Shown piece after piece: positions 53,571 to 62,364 of a stretch of DNA of 64,000 bases. The notes below the pieces were generated by a model. The model did no database searches. It saw only the letters and a program-made list of their open reading frames with translations, and was not told the DNA's origin. Both the position numbers and the translations under genes were made by a program. The DNA comes from Hyphomicrobiales bacterium (GTDB taxonomy: Bacteria; Pseudomonadota; Alphaproteobacteria; Rhizobiales; Rhizobiaceae): assembly GCA_900489925.1 (NCBI GenBank), contig UEHQ01000027.1, positions 1 to 64,000 of the forward strand, read 5' to 3'. Position 1 is the stretch's first letter. Each line of letters begins with the position of its first letter.

Positions 53571-54829
53571 TGAAAATCACCATTCTCGGCGCCGGCGTCA
53601 TCGGCGTCACATCGGCCTATTATCTCGCCAGGGCTGGACACGAGGTAACCGTCCTCGACCGGCAGACCGGCCCCGCTCTCGAAACCAGCTTCGCCAATGC
53701 GGGCGAGATTTCGCCAGGCTACGCGTCGCCCTGGGCCGCGCCCGGCATTCCGCAAAAGGCGGTCAAATGGCTGTTCATGAAGCACGCCCCGCTGATCATC
53801 CGGCCGATGGCGGACGCAGCCACCTGGCGTTGGATGATGGCGATGCTCGCCAATTGCACGGCTGCCCGCTACGCCGTCAACAAGAGCCGGATGGTGCGGC
53901 TTGCCGAGTACAGCCGCGATTGCCTGATCGCCCTGCGCGAGGAGACAGGGATCGCCTATGATCACCGGACACAGGGTACGCTGCAGCTGTTTCGGACCCA
54001 AAAGCAGGTCGATGGCGTCGGCAAGGATATCGAGGTTCTCAAGGCGGATGGCGTGCCGTTCGAGGTTCTCGATCCGGCGGGCTGCGTTGCCGTCGAACCC
54101 GGCCTGGCGCCAGTTCGGGACAAGATCGTGGGCGGCCTTAGGCTGCCGAATGACGAAACCGGCGATTGCTTCAAGTTCACGAACGAATTGCAGGCAAAGG
54201 CGGAAGCGCTCGGCGTCAAGTTCCGGTTCGGTGTCGATATTCGCGGGCTGAAGACGAGCGGCGGCCGCGTGGTTGCAGTCGAGACAGCGGAAGGCGACGT
54301 CTCCGGCGACGCTTTCGTGGCAGCCCTCGGCAGCTATACACCTGCACTGCTGAAGCCGCTCGGTCTGCGGCTTCCTGTGTACCCGGTAAAAGGCTACTCG
54401 ATCACCGTACCGATCGTCGACGAAGCCCGCGCGCCCGTCTCCACGATCATGGATGAGACCTACAAGATCGCGATCACGCGCCTCGGCGACCGTATCCGCG
54501 TCGGCGGGATGGCCGAAATCGCCGGCTTCAGCCGCGATCTGCCGCCCGCTCGCCGCGCCACGCTGGAGCATTCGGTCGAGGATCTGTTCGGTGGTGCCGG
54601 GGATCAGAAAAGGGCGACCTTCTGGTCCGGCCTCAGACCGATGACGCCGGACGGCACACCAGTGATCGGCGCGACCCGCTTCAGCAACCTCTATCTCAAC
54701 TCGGGTCACGGCACGCTTGGCTGGACAATGGCATGCGGGTCGGCAAGCGTTCTTTCGGATCTCATCAGCGGCGTTGCACCGCAGATCGAGATCAAGGACC
54801 TTGCTCTTAGCCGCTACGCGCAATCCTGA
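53570..54829 (+). CDS. dadA: D-amino acid dehydrogenase
   Basis: A 419-residue FAD enzyme of the DAO family that deaminates D-alanine to pyruvate and passes electrons to the respiratory chain. The N-terminus KITILGAGVIGVTSAYYLA is the FAD motif. The C-terminal block FWSGLRPMTPDGTPVIGAT and the ending LNSGHGTLGWTMACGSA are strong DadA signatures. The start overlaps the racemase stop. Confidence 0.96.
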   Translation: MKITILGAGVIGVTSAYYLARAGHEVTVLDRQTGPALETSFANAGEISPGYASPWAAPGIPQKAVKWLFMKHAPLIIRPMADAATWRWMMAMLANCTAARYAVNKSRMVRLAEYSRDCLIALREETGIAYDHRTQGTLQLFRTQKQVDGVGKDIEVLKADGVPFEVLDPAGCVAVEPGLAPVRDKIVGGLRLPNDETGDCFKFTNELQAKAEALGVKFRFGVDIRGLKTSGGRVVAVETAEGDVSGDAFVAALGSYTPALLKPLGLRLPVYPVKGYSITVPIVDEARAPVSTIMDETYKIAITRLGDRIRVGGMAEIAGFSRDLPPARRATLEHSVEDLFGGAGDQKRATFWSGLRPMTPDGTPVIGATRFSNLYLNSGHGTLGWTMACGSASVLSDLISGVAPQIEIKDLALSRYAQS

Positions 54830-54949
54830 AAGAGCAACGCAGGATTGTTCGAAAGGCGATCTTGAATCTTTTGCACGCACAGGCACTTGTTTAGGGCGAA
54901 TTGAAAGAACAGAGTATTTCTTGATCGCCCTCGCTATGTCGGATGTGCC

Positions 54950-56629
54950 ATGACATTCTTGACTGACCCAGTGATTGCAGTTTTTCTATCGCTCTCGCTG
55001 GGTTATTTCATTGGCCTAGCTAAAATCGGACCGATACGGCTGGGTGGTGTCTGCGGTACCTTGTTCGTTTCCCTGCTGATCGGCCAGCTTGGCGTGACTG
55101 TCAGCGCTGACCTGAAGAACACGGCATTCGCGCTTTTCATTTTCGCCCTCGGCTTCTCGGCAGGGCCACAGTTCTTCGCGAATATTCGCGGGGGATGGCG
55201 TTTCGGCATCTTCTCCGTCATCGAAGTCGTGACAGCCTTGTTGCTCGTTGCGATCTGCGTTTACGTGTTTGGCTTCGATCCAGGCACGGCGGCAGGTCTT
55301 TTTGCGGGCTCCGCAACTGAATCGGCGGTATTGGGGACGGCTGCCGATGCGATCTCCCGGCTCGATATATCGCCAGAAGGCATCCTGGATCTCCAATCCA
55401 ACATGGCGACAGCCTACAGCATCACCTATCTTTTTGGCTTGGTCGCCATCGTCCTGTTCACGACGCAGATCGCCCCCCTCATCCTTCGCAAGAACCTGAG
55501 GGCGGAAGCGCAGGCGCTTGCAGCCTCTCTTGGGTCGGAGGAAGAGGAAGACCTCGAAAGCGGGCTTCCTATTCTCGTCGGGCGCGCCTTCCTTGCAACG
55601 CCGCTGGCTGGCCAGTCGGTTGGAACCTTCGAGCGCCGCCATGGCTACAGCGTCGTGATCGAGCGAGTGAAGCGCGGCGACGAACTGCTCGAGGCGACAT
55701 CGGATTTCACGCTTGCAGCCGGCGACATTGCTTTCGTACTCGGCCGGCGTGACGCAGTCATTGCGGCAAAGGACATGCTCGGCGAAGAGGTCCCGGTCCC
55801 CGCCGATGCTGGACCGCCCGTCGCCACGAAGGACGTCGTTCTTTTGCGACGGGATCTCTTCGGACGAAGGATCGAAGAGTTGCGCGGAATTGGCAATATC
55901 GAAGCACAGAGGGGCATCTTCATCACCCGCATCCGTAGGCTCGGCCACCATGTTCCGGTGCTGCCGAAGACGCGTCTGCAGGAGGGAGACATCATCACCC
56001 TTCAAGGTTCGGAAGCGCTTCTCAACGGTGCTGCCACGCGGCTCGGCAAGGCGTTACCCTCCACGACCGCCACCGACCTCATGTTCATGGGACTTGGCAT
56101 CGTCGTCGGCCTGCTGGTTGGAAGGCTGGCGTTCAAGACCGGCGCCCTGGAACTGACGCTCGGCGCCGGCGGCGGAGCCCTGATCTCCGGCCTGTTTTTC
56201 GGCTGGCTGAACATGCGCTACCCCAACAGGGCCTATCTTCCACCGCCTGCTGCCGAGTTTGCCAAGGAGTTCGGTCTGGCAACATTCATCGCGGCGATCG
56301 GCTTGGCGGCGGGGCCCGGCGCCATCGCGCTGATTGCCGAATATGGCCTGATCCTACCCGTTCTCGGCGCGGCAATGTCGTTGACGCCGGCTCTCGTTTC
56401 CTTGTTTGTTGGCTGGAAGCTGATGAAAATCGAGATGCCCATCCTGCTCGGCGTCATTGCAGGTCAGCACTGCAGCACGCCGACCATCAGCGCCCTGGTC
56501 TCGCAGGCCGGCAATGCCACACCTGTTATCGGCTATACGGTGACATATGCGATTTCCAACGTCCTGCTGCCGCTGGTCGGGCCCGTGGTCATCGCACTCG
56601 CCGAAAGCCTTGCACGATCAGCAAACTAG
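54950..56629 (+). CDS. aspartate:alanine exchanger-type (AspT/YidE) transporter
   Basis: A 559-residue membrane protein with two copies of the AspT/YidE/YbjL domain (helices at about residues 1-170 and 375-559). A central cytoplasmic part, about 195-370, has two TrkA-C (RCK_C) modules, for example FERRHGYSVVIERVKRGDE. Repeat motifs GFSAGPQFF and GLAAGPGAI mark equivalent points in each half. AspT exchanges aspartate for alanine; the place directly after dadXA on the same strand fits alanine or a related amino acid. The 120-base gap has no visible terminator. The ribosome site is weak. Confidence 0.86.
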   Translation: MTFLTDPVIAVFLSLSLGYFIGLAKIGPIRLGGVCGTLFVSLLIGQLGVTVSADLKNTAFALFIFALGFSAGPQFFANIRGGWRFGIFSVIEVVTALLLVAICVYVFGFDPGTAAGLFAGSATESAVLGTAADAISRLDISPEGILDLQSNMATAYSITYLFGLVAIVLFTTQIAPLILRKNLRAEAQALAASLGSEEEEDLESGLPILVGRAFLATPLAGQSVGTFERRHGYSVVIERVKRGDELLEATSDFTLAAGDIAFVLGRRDAVIAAKDMLGEEVPVPADAGPPVATKDVVLLRRDLFGRRIEELRGIGNIEAQRGIFITRIRRLGHHVPVLPKTRLQEGDIITLQGSEALLNGAATRLGKALPSTTATDLMFMGLGIVVGLLVGRLAFKTGALELTLGAGGGALISGLFFGWLNMRYPNRAYLPPPAAEFAKEFGLATFIAAIGLAAGPGAIALIAEYGLILPVLGAAMSLTPALVSLFVGWKLMKIEMPILLGVIAGQHCSTPTISALVSQAGNATPVIGYTVTYAISNVLLPLVGPVVIALAESLARSAN

Positions 56630-56656
56630 CTTCGCCGCGCTGACATTGCGCGTCGC

Positions 56657-56839
56657 CTAGGCCAACAGCGCGTTGATCGCGATGATCGCGAGAAAGGCGA
56701 CAACGACCAGCGACGCCCCCCAACCGACGAAACGATTGGCTCTCGTCAGAACCTGCGGCCTGACATCCCGCTTCGGATTGATCTTGTGCCGCCGTTTGAG
56801 GGCAGCCCGGGTCGGGGGTGGTCTCGTTCCTTGAGTCAT
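56657..56839 (-). CDS. 60-residue single-span membrane protein
   Basis: The ORF starts MTQGTRPPPTRAALKRRHKI, a basic and Pro-rich N-terminal half, and ends with one hydrophobic segment FVGWGASLVVVAFLAIIAIN. Orientation is probably N-terminus inside by the positive-inside rule. The longer frame to 57052 is rejected because GAGG lies five bases before ATG 56839 and the extension has no protein-like features. Convergent with the transporter gene. Function unknown. Confidence 0.6.
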   Translation of the reverse strand: MTQGTRPPPTRAALKRRHKINPKRDVRPQVLTRANRFVGWGASLVVVAFLAIIAINALLA

Positions 56840-57074
56840 CGTCGCCTCATTGCCGGCTGGGTCCATCGCCGGAAAGGCCAATCTAGCATAAAAACTGGTT
56901 GTCCGGATGGTGCTGCGCGGGCAAGCGGATCGGTATCCGCGCGCCAAATGTTGGCTTACTCTCGGGTAGCCTAAAGCGCGTGAAAACACCGCCAGATCCT
57001 CGATGCAGTCACGGATGTCACTCGGCCAGATCAGGACGCCAATATCGAGCATCTGAACTTGCTCGTTGCGGCGA

Positions 57075-59360
57075 TCACATCAGCTTGTCCAGCGTGATTG
57101 GCAGGTCCCGGATGCGCTTGCCGGTCGCGTTGTAGACGGCGTTTGCGACGGCCGCGGCGACGCCTGTGATGCCGATTTCGCCGATGCCGCGCGCGCCCAT
57201 GGGCGCTTGAGGATCGGGGCTGTTTGTATAGAGGATCCTGATGTCAGGGACGTCCATCTGAACGGGCACGTGATATTCGGCCAGCGACGCGTTGATGACC
57301 CGCCCCGAACGTTCGTCGAAATTGGTTTCCTCGGTCAACGCCATCCCCAGTCCCATGATGATACCGCCCTTGAACTGGCTCGTTGCGGTCTTGGCATTGA
57401 GGATCTGGCCTGCGTCGAAGGAGCCGAGGAAGCGCGATACGCGCGTCTCGCCGGTGATCTCGCTGACTTTCACCTCGCAAAACTGCGCTCCATAGGAATG
57501 CATGGAGAAGGTCGCCACCTCGCTCGGCTGCGGCGCCTGCGCCTCGCAGACGATGTCATGCCTTCCCGAGCGTCGAAGGATCGATTCATAGCTCTCGAAG
57601 CGCGATGCGTCGTCTTTGTGGACGATGCCGCCATTGCCGATTTCGACATCCCCCAGCGTCAGGCCGGCAAGTGGTGAATCATTGCCGGCAAGCTTGATCA
57701 ACTCTTCGGTCAACACCTCCGTGGCGGCGATGATTGCCCCGCCGATAGAAGCAGTCTGCGTCGAGCCACCGGCGATCACCCCACGCGGCAACCTGCTGTC
57801 GCCATGCTCGAACGTCACATGCTCGAGCGGGATCCCGAGGCGGACAGCGATATGCTGGGCCTGTGCTGTCGCGGTCCCCATTCCCATGTCGTGCACTGCC
57901 GTCGATACAGTGGCGCGGCCGTCGATCGTCAGCCGAATGCGCACGGCACCGCCCGGGAAACGGTAATAAGGGTAGGTTGCCGTCGCGCAGCCCATGCCAA
58001 TCAGCCATTCGCCGTCGCGCTGTTGTCCGGGCGTTCCGTTACGCCGATGCCAGCCGAACTCCTTGGCGCCATTTTCGTAAGCGGCAATGAGATGCCGAGA
58101 GGAGAAAGGCTTGCCGCTTGTCGGGTCCTGCCGGGGTTCGATGCGACGGCGCAGCTCGATCGGGTCGAGGCCGAGCTTTTCCGCCAACTCGTCAAGGGCA
58201 CATTCGAGCGCGAACGTGCCGACGGATTCGCCTGGCGCGCGCATGAAGGTATTCGCGAGCATGTCCATGTCAGCGACCTCCTGGGCCAGCCGAAAAGTCT
58301 TAGCGGCATAGAGGTGGCGTGCGGGGAAGGTGAACTGTTCCGGGCAGGAGTTGTGGCGTGTCATCGCGACAACGCCGGTATGGATCAGCGCCTCGAGCGA
58401 GCCGTCCGCATTCGCCCCGAGCGCAACCCGCTGCTCGGTTACAGTCCGACCGCCGACGATGCGGAAGACGCCCTCGCGCGACAGCATGATGCGAACCGGC
58501 CGTTTGGCAAGCTTGGCGGCCGCGCACGCCAGAATCTGATGGTCCCAGAGACACTTGCCGCCGAAACCACCGCCCACGAAGGGCGAAGTGACGTGAACCT
58601 TGCCGGGGTCGATGCCGAAAATATCGGCCAACTGGCCGGTCGTGAGGTCGAGCAGCTGGCTCGCGTCGTGGACCCTCAGCTCGTTGCCAGTCCAGGCGAC
58701 GGTGGCCGCGTGCAGCTCGATCGCATTGTGATTATGCCTCGGCGTGCGGTAAATATGGTCGACCTGAACCGGCGCCTGCCTCAGCGCCCCTTCTGCATCG
58801 CCGATTTCCAGGATCGGCGGCTCGCCCAACAGGGTGTCGAGCTGCCGCGGCGTCTTCTTGGCTTCGGCGAACGACGTGACCGCCGGCAGAAGGTCATAGT
58901 CAGCCTCGATAAGGGAGGCAGCGTAGTCTGCTTCCTCCTGCGTCTCGCCGAGCACGACTGCAATCGGCTGGCCGTTCCAGTGGATCTCGTCGTTTTGCAG
59001 GACGGGCAGGTCACTTGCGCCGGCCGCCGTTGGCGAAGACATCATCAGTGATGGTGCCTTCATGCGCGGCGCATTGCGATAGGTCATGACGAGCACGACA
59101 CCGGGCGCCTTTTCCGCCTCAGCTGTCTCGAGCCGGGTCAGGCGTCCGCGTGGAATGGTGCTGTAAGCAAGGGCGGCATAGCAGAGATTTTCATACGGCA
59201 CCTCGGCTGCGAAACGTGCCTTGCCCTGCACCTTCAACGGACCGTCGATGCGCGAGATGGGCTGTCCGAGGGTACCGTGCTTGCCCAGCAGGGGGTCCGA
59301 GGTGACCGCTGGCTGCCAGCGGCCCGGCTTGGGGTTCTGGAGGTCTGTTTGCCCGCTCAT
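57075..59360 (-). CDS. paoC: molybdenum hydroxylase large subunit (PaoC/YagR-like)
   Basis: A 761-residue molybdopterin-cytosine-dinucleotide-type subunit of the xanthine dehydrogenase family. GTLGQPISRIDGPLKVQGKARF is the family N-terminus, FVGGGFGGKCLWDHQ lies at the cofactor site, and the C-terminal catalytic Glu is in ARGIGEIGITGVA. Sequence style fits aldehyde oxidoreductases (PaoC) rather than xanthine dehydrogenase. The start overlaps the FAD-subunit stop as ATGA; an open 60-codon extension lies inside that gene and is rejected. Confidence 0.92.
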   Translation of the reverse strand: MSGQTDLQNPKPGRWQPAVTSDPLLGKHGTLGQPISRIDGPLKVQGKARFAAEVPYENLCYAALAYSTIPRGRLTRLETAEAEKAPGVVLVMTYRNAPRMKAPSLMMSSPTAAGASDLPVLQNDEIHWNGQPIAVVLGETQEEADYAASLIEADYDLLPAVTSFAEAKKTPRQLDTLLGEPPILEIGDAEGALRQAPVQVDHIYRTPRHNHNAIELHAATVAWTGNELRVHDASQLLDLTTGQLADIFGIDPGKVHVTSPFVGGGFGGKCLWDHQILACAAAKLAKRPVRIMLSREGVFRIVGGRTVTEQRVALGANADGSLEALIHTGVVAMTRHNSCPEQFTFPARHLYAAKTFRLAQEVADMDMLANTFMRAPGESVGTFALECALDELAEKLGLDPIELRRRIEPRQDPTSGKPFSSRHLIAAYENGAKEFGWHRRNGTPGQQRDGEWLIGMGCATATYPYYRFPGGAVRIRLTIDGRATVSTAVHDMGMGTATAQAQHIAVRLGIPLEHVTFEHGDSRLPRGVIAGGSTQTASIGGAIIAATEVLTEELIKLAGNDSPLAGLTLGDVEIGNGGIVHKDDASRFESYESILRRSGRHDIVCEAQAPQPSEVATFSMHSYGAQFCEVKVSEITGETRVSRFLGSFDAGQILNAKTATSQFKGGIIMGLGMALTEETNFDERSGRVINASLAEYHVPVQMDVPDIRILYTNSPDPQAPMGARGIGEIGITGVAAAVANAVYNATGKRIRDLPITLDKLM

Positions 59361-60346
59361 GCTTCTCGTCCCTTCAGTTCGCCAAGGACCGCAACGATGG
59401 TGCGTTTTGCCAGTTCGATCTTGAATCGGTTGTCGCGCAGCGCGATCGCGCCGGCCAGCTCCACTTCCGCCGCGGCCCGAAAATTCTCCTCGTTGGCAAC
59501 CCTTCCCTTGAGGGCCGCCTCGGCATTGAACGCCCGCCACGGCTTGTGTGCGACCCCACCTAGGGCGAGGCGCACATCGCGCACTGTTCCATTCTCATCG
59601 ACATCGAGGGCGGCGGCGACGGAAATGAGCGCAAAGGCATAGCTCGCCCGGTCTCGTACCTTGCGATAGGTGGATCGTTGCGCGAAAGGCAGCGCTGGGA
59701 TTTCGATCGCCGTGATCAGTTCGTTCGGACGCAGTTCCGTTTCGATATCAGGGCGATCTCCTGGCAGGCGGTGCAGGTCAAGCAACGGTATCGCCCGTGC
59801 GCCGGTCGGCCCATCAAGGTGGACCACGGCATCAAGCGCGGCGAGCGCCACGCACATGTCCGAGGGGTGCGTGGCGACGCAGCTATCTGACGCGCCGAGG
59901 ATGGCGTGATAGCGGTTGAAACCGTCCCGCGCGTCGCATCCGGATTGAACGTCTCTTTTGTTGCAGCGTGCCGCGGTATCATAGAAATAGCGACAGCGCG
60001 TCCGTTGCAGGATGTTGCCGCCGACCGTCGCCATGTTGCGGATTTGAGCGCTCGCGCCGGTGAGAATGGCGCGGGACAGCATGGGGAACGCCGACCGCAC
60101 GTACATGTCGGTGGCGAGCGCAGTGTTTTTCACCGCCGCGCCAATCATCAGGCTGCCATTCGGGCGCTGTTCGATGACGCCAGGCAAGCCCGTGACGTCG
60201 ACGAGCACTTCAGGCTGCTCGACCGTCTCGCGCATCAGGTCCACGAGATTTGTGCCGCCGCCCAGATATTTCGCTGCTGCGTGGCCGCTCGCCATCTTGA
60301 TGGCCGCCGATGTGTCGGCTGCCTGCTGGTATGTGAAGGGGTTCAT
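59357..60346 (-). CDS. paoB: molybdenum hydroxylase FAD subunit with extra Fe-S motif (PaoB/YagS-like)
   Basis: A 329-residue subunit. FAD-binding motif AKYLGGGTNLVDLM is at the N-terminus. VGGNILQRTRCRYFYD followed by RCNKRD and GCDARDG forms the four-Cys insertion known to hold a [4Fe-4S] cluster in PaoB-type subunits, which plain xanthine dehydrogenase FAD subunits lack. It relays electrons from the [2Fe-2S] subunit to the final acceptor. ATGA overlaps occur at both ends. Confidence 0.92.
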   Translation of the reverse strand: MNPFTYQQAADTSAAIKMASGHAAAKYLGGGTNLVDLMRETVEQPEVLVDVTGLPGVIEQRPNGSLMIGAAVKNTALATDMYVRSAFPMLSRAILTGASAQIRNMATVGGNILQRTRCRYFYDTAARCNKRDVQSGCDARDGFNRYHAILGASDSCVATHPSDMCVALAALDAVVHLDGPTGARAIPLLDLHRLPGDRPDIETELRPNELITAIEIPALPFAQRSTYRKVRDRASYAFALISVAAALDVDENGTVRDVRLALGGVAHKPWRAFNAEAALKGRVANEENFRAAAEVELAGAIALRDNRFKIELAKRTIVAVLGELKGREA

Positions 60347-60897
60347 GCGCGTACCCTCCGCTCAACTCGTGAAATCTGCGAGGGGGGCTCGTCCAGTTCT
60401 CCTCGGGAATAGGACCCGGAGATCGCCTCGACAATGCCGTTATAGGCGCCGCATCGACAGAGATTGCCGCTCATACGTTCGCGCAGTTCCTCGCCGTCCA
60501 GCAAATAGTGCTCGGCTGAAAGGTCCTTCGAAACCGCGCTCGGAAAATTCCGCCTGATCTCCCCCGCCATGCCGATGGCGGAACAGAGCTGGCCCGGTGT
60601 GCAGTAGCCACATTGCAGCCCATCATGATCGACAAAGGCCTGCTGCAGCGGATGGAGGGCGTCGCGGCCGGCGAGCCCTTCGACTGTGGTAATGGATCGC
60701 CCTTGATACTGAACGGCCAGCGCAAGGCACGAATTGATCCGCTCGCCATCGACGAGGACCGTGCAGGCGCCACACGCGCCTTGGTCGCACCCCTTTTTGG
60801 TACCGGTCAGACCAAGAGTGTTGCGAAGGAGATCGAGGAGCGAGGTTCTTATATCGGCGGAAACCTCAGTCGGCTCGCCGTTGATCGTAAACTGCAT
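60343..60897 (-). CDS. paoA: molybdenum hydroxylase [2Fe-2S] subunit (PaoA/YagT-like)
   Basis: A 184-residue subunit. The plant-type ferredoxin cluster is in CDQGACGACTVLVDG and the second cluster in CGYCTPGQ with CRCGAYN. It starts MQFTINGEPTEVSA with no Tat signal; E. coli PaoA has one, so this enzyme is expected in the cytoplasm. About 20 residues follow the expected end (RGELDEPPSQISRVERRVRA). First gene of the operon; the maturation factor gene (paoD/xdhC type) is not in the window. Confidence 0.92.
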   Translation of the reverse strand: MQFTINGEPTEVSADIRTSLLDLLRNTLGLTGTKKGCDQGACGACTVLVDGERINSCLALAVQYQGRSITTVEGLAGRDALHPLQQAFVDHDGLQCGYCTPGQLCSAIGMAGEIRRNFPSAVSKDLSAEHYLLDGEELRERMSGNLCRCGAYNGIVEAISGSYSRGELDEPPSQISRVERRVRA

Positions 60898-61021
60898 AAG
60901 CAGTCCTCCTTATGCCAAAGCAGGCGTTTTCATTCCACCTGAACTGACCTAGGGACACTCTAGAAAAATTCAAACGATTGGCTGGCCGAAGCCCACCATT
61001 TGCCTCGCGCCGGCTGCCTCG

Positions 61022-62029
61022 ATGAGGAGGTCGCAGCCGGTTGCCGAGAGCAATCCGGCCGTCTTTCTGGCGGGCAATCAGCACAGAACGCGTAGGTCAT
61101 TGCCGCGCGTGGATCGATGGCTTCCAAAGCTTTTCAACCACTGCTATCTTAGCGATCTCGCATTCACCCTCACGACGGTGTTGGATTTGGGAAACCAGAC
61201 TTCAGGAAGTCGAACAACGACCCCGCCGTTCTGGATAAAGAACCACACAGTGCTCCTCATGGGGCTCTTCTGTGTTGCCGTCATCAGCGTCGTTGTGCTG
61301 TCGGGGGCGCGCTATTGGCACGATCTCGTGACAGGCAGGGTGGATCCGGCGGTCCAGGATGAGGGTCTGTCCGCCCAGCCGGCTGACGACGGGATTGTCG
61401 AGCCCGTCAGTTCACCGTCATCCACGATGACCGGAACGCGCCTTTTCGATGCGCCGGTCTCTGAACTGACCGGCCAGTTCACGCGCACATGGCGCATTTC
61501 CGGACCTCAGATGTGCGCAGCGTTCCGGGACGCGGGCATTGAGGCGACGGAATGGCGCGCCGCGTCGATGCGCAGTGTCACTTACGAATGCTACTTTCAG
61601 CGCATTTACGAACGAGACGAGATACGCCCTCTTCGCTCGACCTTCCTACGCGTTCGAGGCAACGCATGGGGAGAGGTGCTTGAAATCAGTGGCAGAATTG
61701 TTGGGCCGACGGTGGATGATCAAGGAACCCTCGATCCCTCCCTCATGCGCATCTTCGAGGTTCTGGTCAGCCAGGTGAAGTGGGGCGATTTTCAGGACAC
61801 GCTAGGCCCAATCCAGAAGCTCTTGGATGTCCGCTGCGAACGCTTCGGTGCATCTTTCGAATTCACACGAGAGCTGAGCCAGGACAATAGTTACAATTTT
61901 ACGCTGGTCCTCTCCCAGGGCTCCAACCAGCAGGTTCGCACGCGAGCCTATTTCTCCCGGGACAGGTGGATGGCCAATCCGGACTACCGGAGGACGCGTC
62001 CTGTGCTTCCAATGCTGTCGAGCAGGTGA
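61022..62029 (+). CDS. membrane-anchored protein, probable DUF6030 family, start uncertain
   Basis: The frame is open from ATG 61022, but the first 50 codons look non-protein-like and have no ribosome site; GTG 61109, GTG 61178 or TTG 61187 are possible true starts. A membrane span (TVLLMGLFCVAVISVVVLSG) precedes a Pro/Ser-rich linker and a soluble domain of about 190 residues with four Cys, one of them in MCAAFRDAGIEATEWRA. I believe this matches the rhizobial DUF6030 group, from memory. Likely periplasmic, anchored by the single helix. Stands alone. Confidence 0.6.
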   Translation: MRRSQPVAESNPAVFLAGNQHRTRRSLPRVDRWLPKLFNHCYLSDLAFTLTTVLDLGNQTSGSRTTTPPFWIKNHTVLLMGLFCVAVISVVVLSGARYWHDLVTGRVDPAVQDEGLSAQPADDGIVEPVSSPSSTMTGTRLFDAPVSELTGQFTRTWRISGPQMCAAFRDAGIEATEWRAASMRSVTYECYFQRIYERDEIRPLRSTFLRVRGNAWGEVLEISGRIVGPTVDDQGTLDPSLMRIFEVLVSQVKWGDFQDTLGPIQKLLDVRCERFGASFEFTRELSQDNSYNFTLVLSQGSNQQVRTRAYFSRDRWMANPDYRRTRPVLPMLSSR

Positions 62030-62364
62030 TTCAAGGCGAGGCGCTTTGCCGATAGCGGGGAGGGGGCTTAAGCGCTTGACCAGTCTGCGTTCCAATAGCA
62101 GCGCCGTAAACGGCTTGCCCAACCAACCGTTTCAGAGACCGCGGTCGACAAGACAGGTCGCGAATGACTTTGGAGTGTTGTGGAAAGCCGTTTCATCCCC
62201 ATGACAGCAGCAGTTGTTCGCAGTATCGACGGCCGTAGCGGCCAGTTCGAAGGGCCGACACGCAGCGTCGACGAAGTATTGGCGCGATAACAATGAAATC
62301 TACGCCGCCCACTATCGGAAACTCCCGAGAGCGGACTGGCGTGATCCAAGGGACGGGGCAAGCG
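62030..62364. other. 335-bp stretch without a supported gene
   Basis: A 40-codon open stretch (62168-62290) contains ATG 62201 and the sequence MTAAVVRSIDGRSGQFEG and ends in TAA. It has no clear ribosome site and no family I recognise; it could be a gene remnant. Two T/A-poor segments near 62050 and 62240 show no convincing hairpin. The end holds the ribosome site of the permease gene. Confidence 0.5.

Noticed and set aside
53540..54886. 448-codon ORF opposite dadA
   Set aside because: It is a long antisense shadow frame; the plus strand carries all DadA motifs.
62201..62290. Short ORF MTAAVVRSIDGR...
   Set aside because: Thirty residues or less, no ribosome site and no recognised family; recorded only as part of the gap description.
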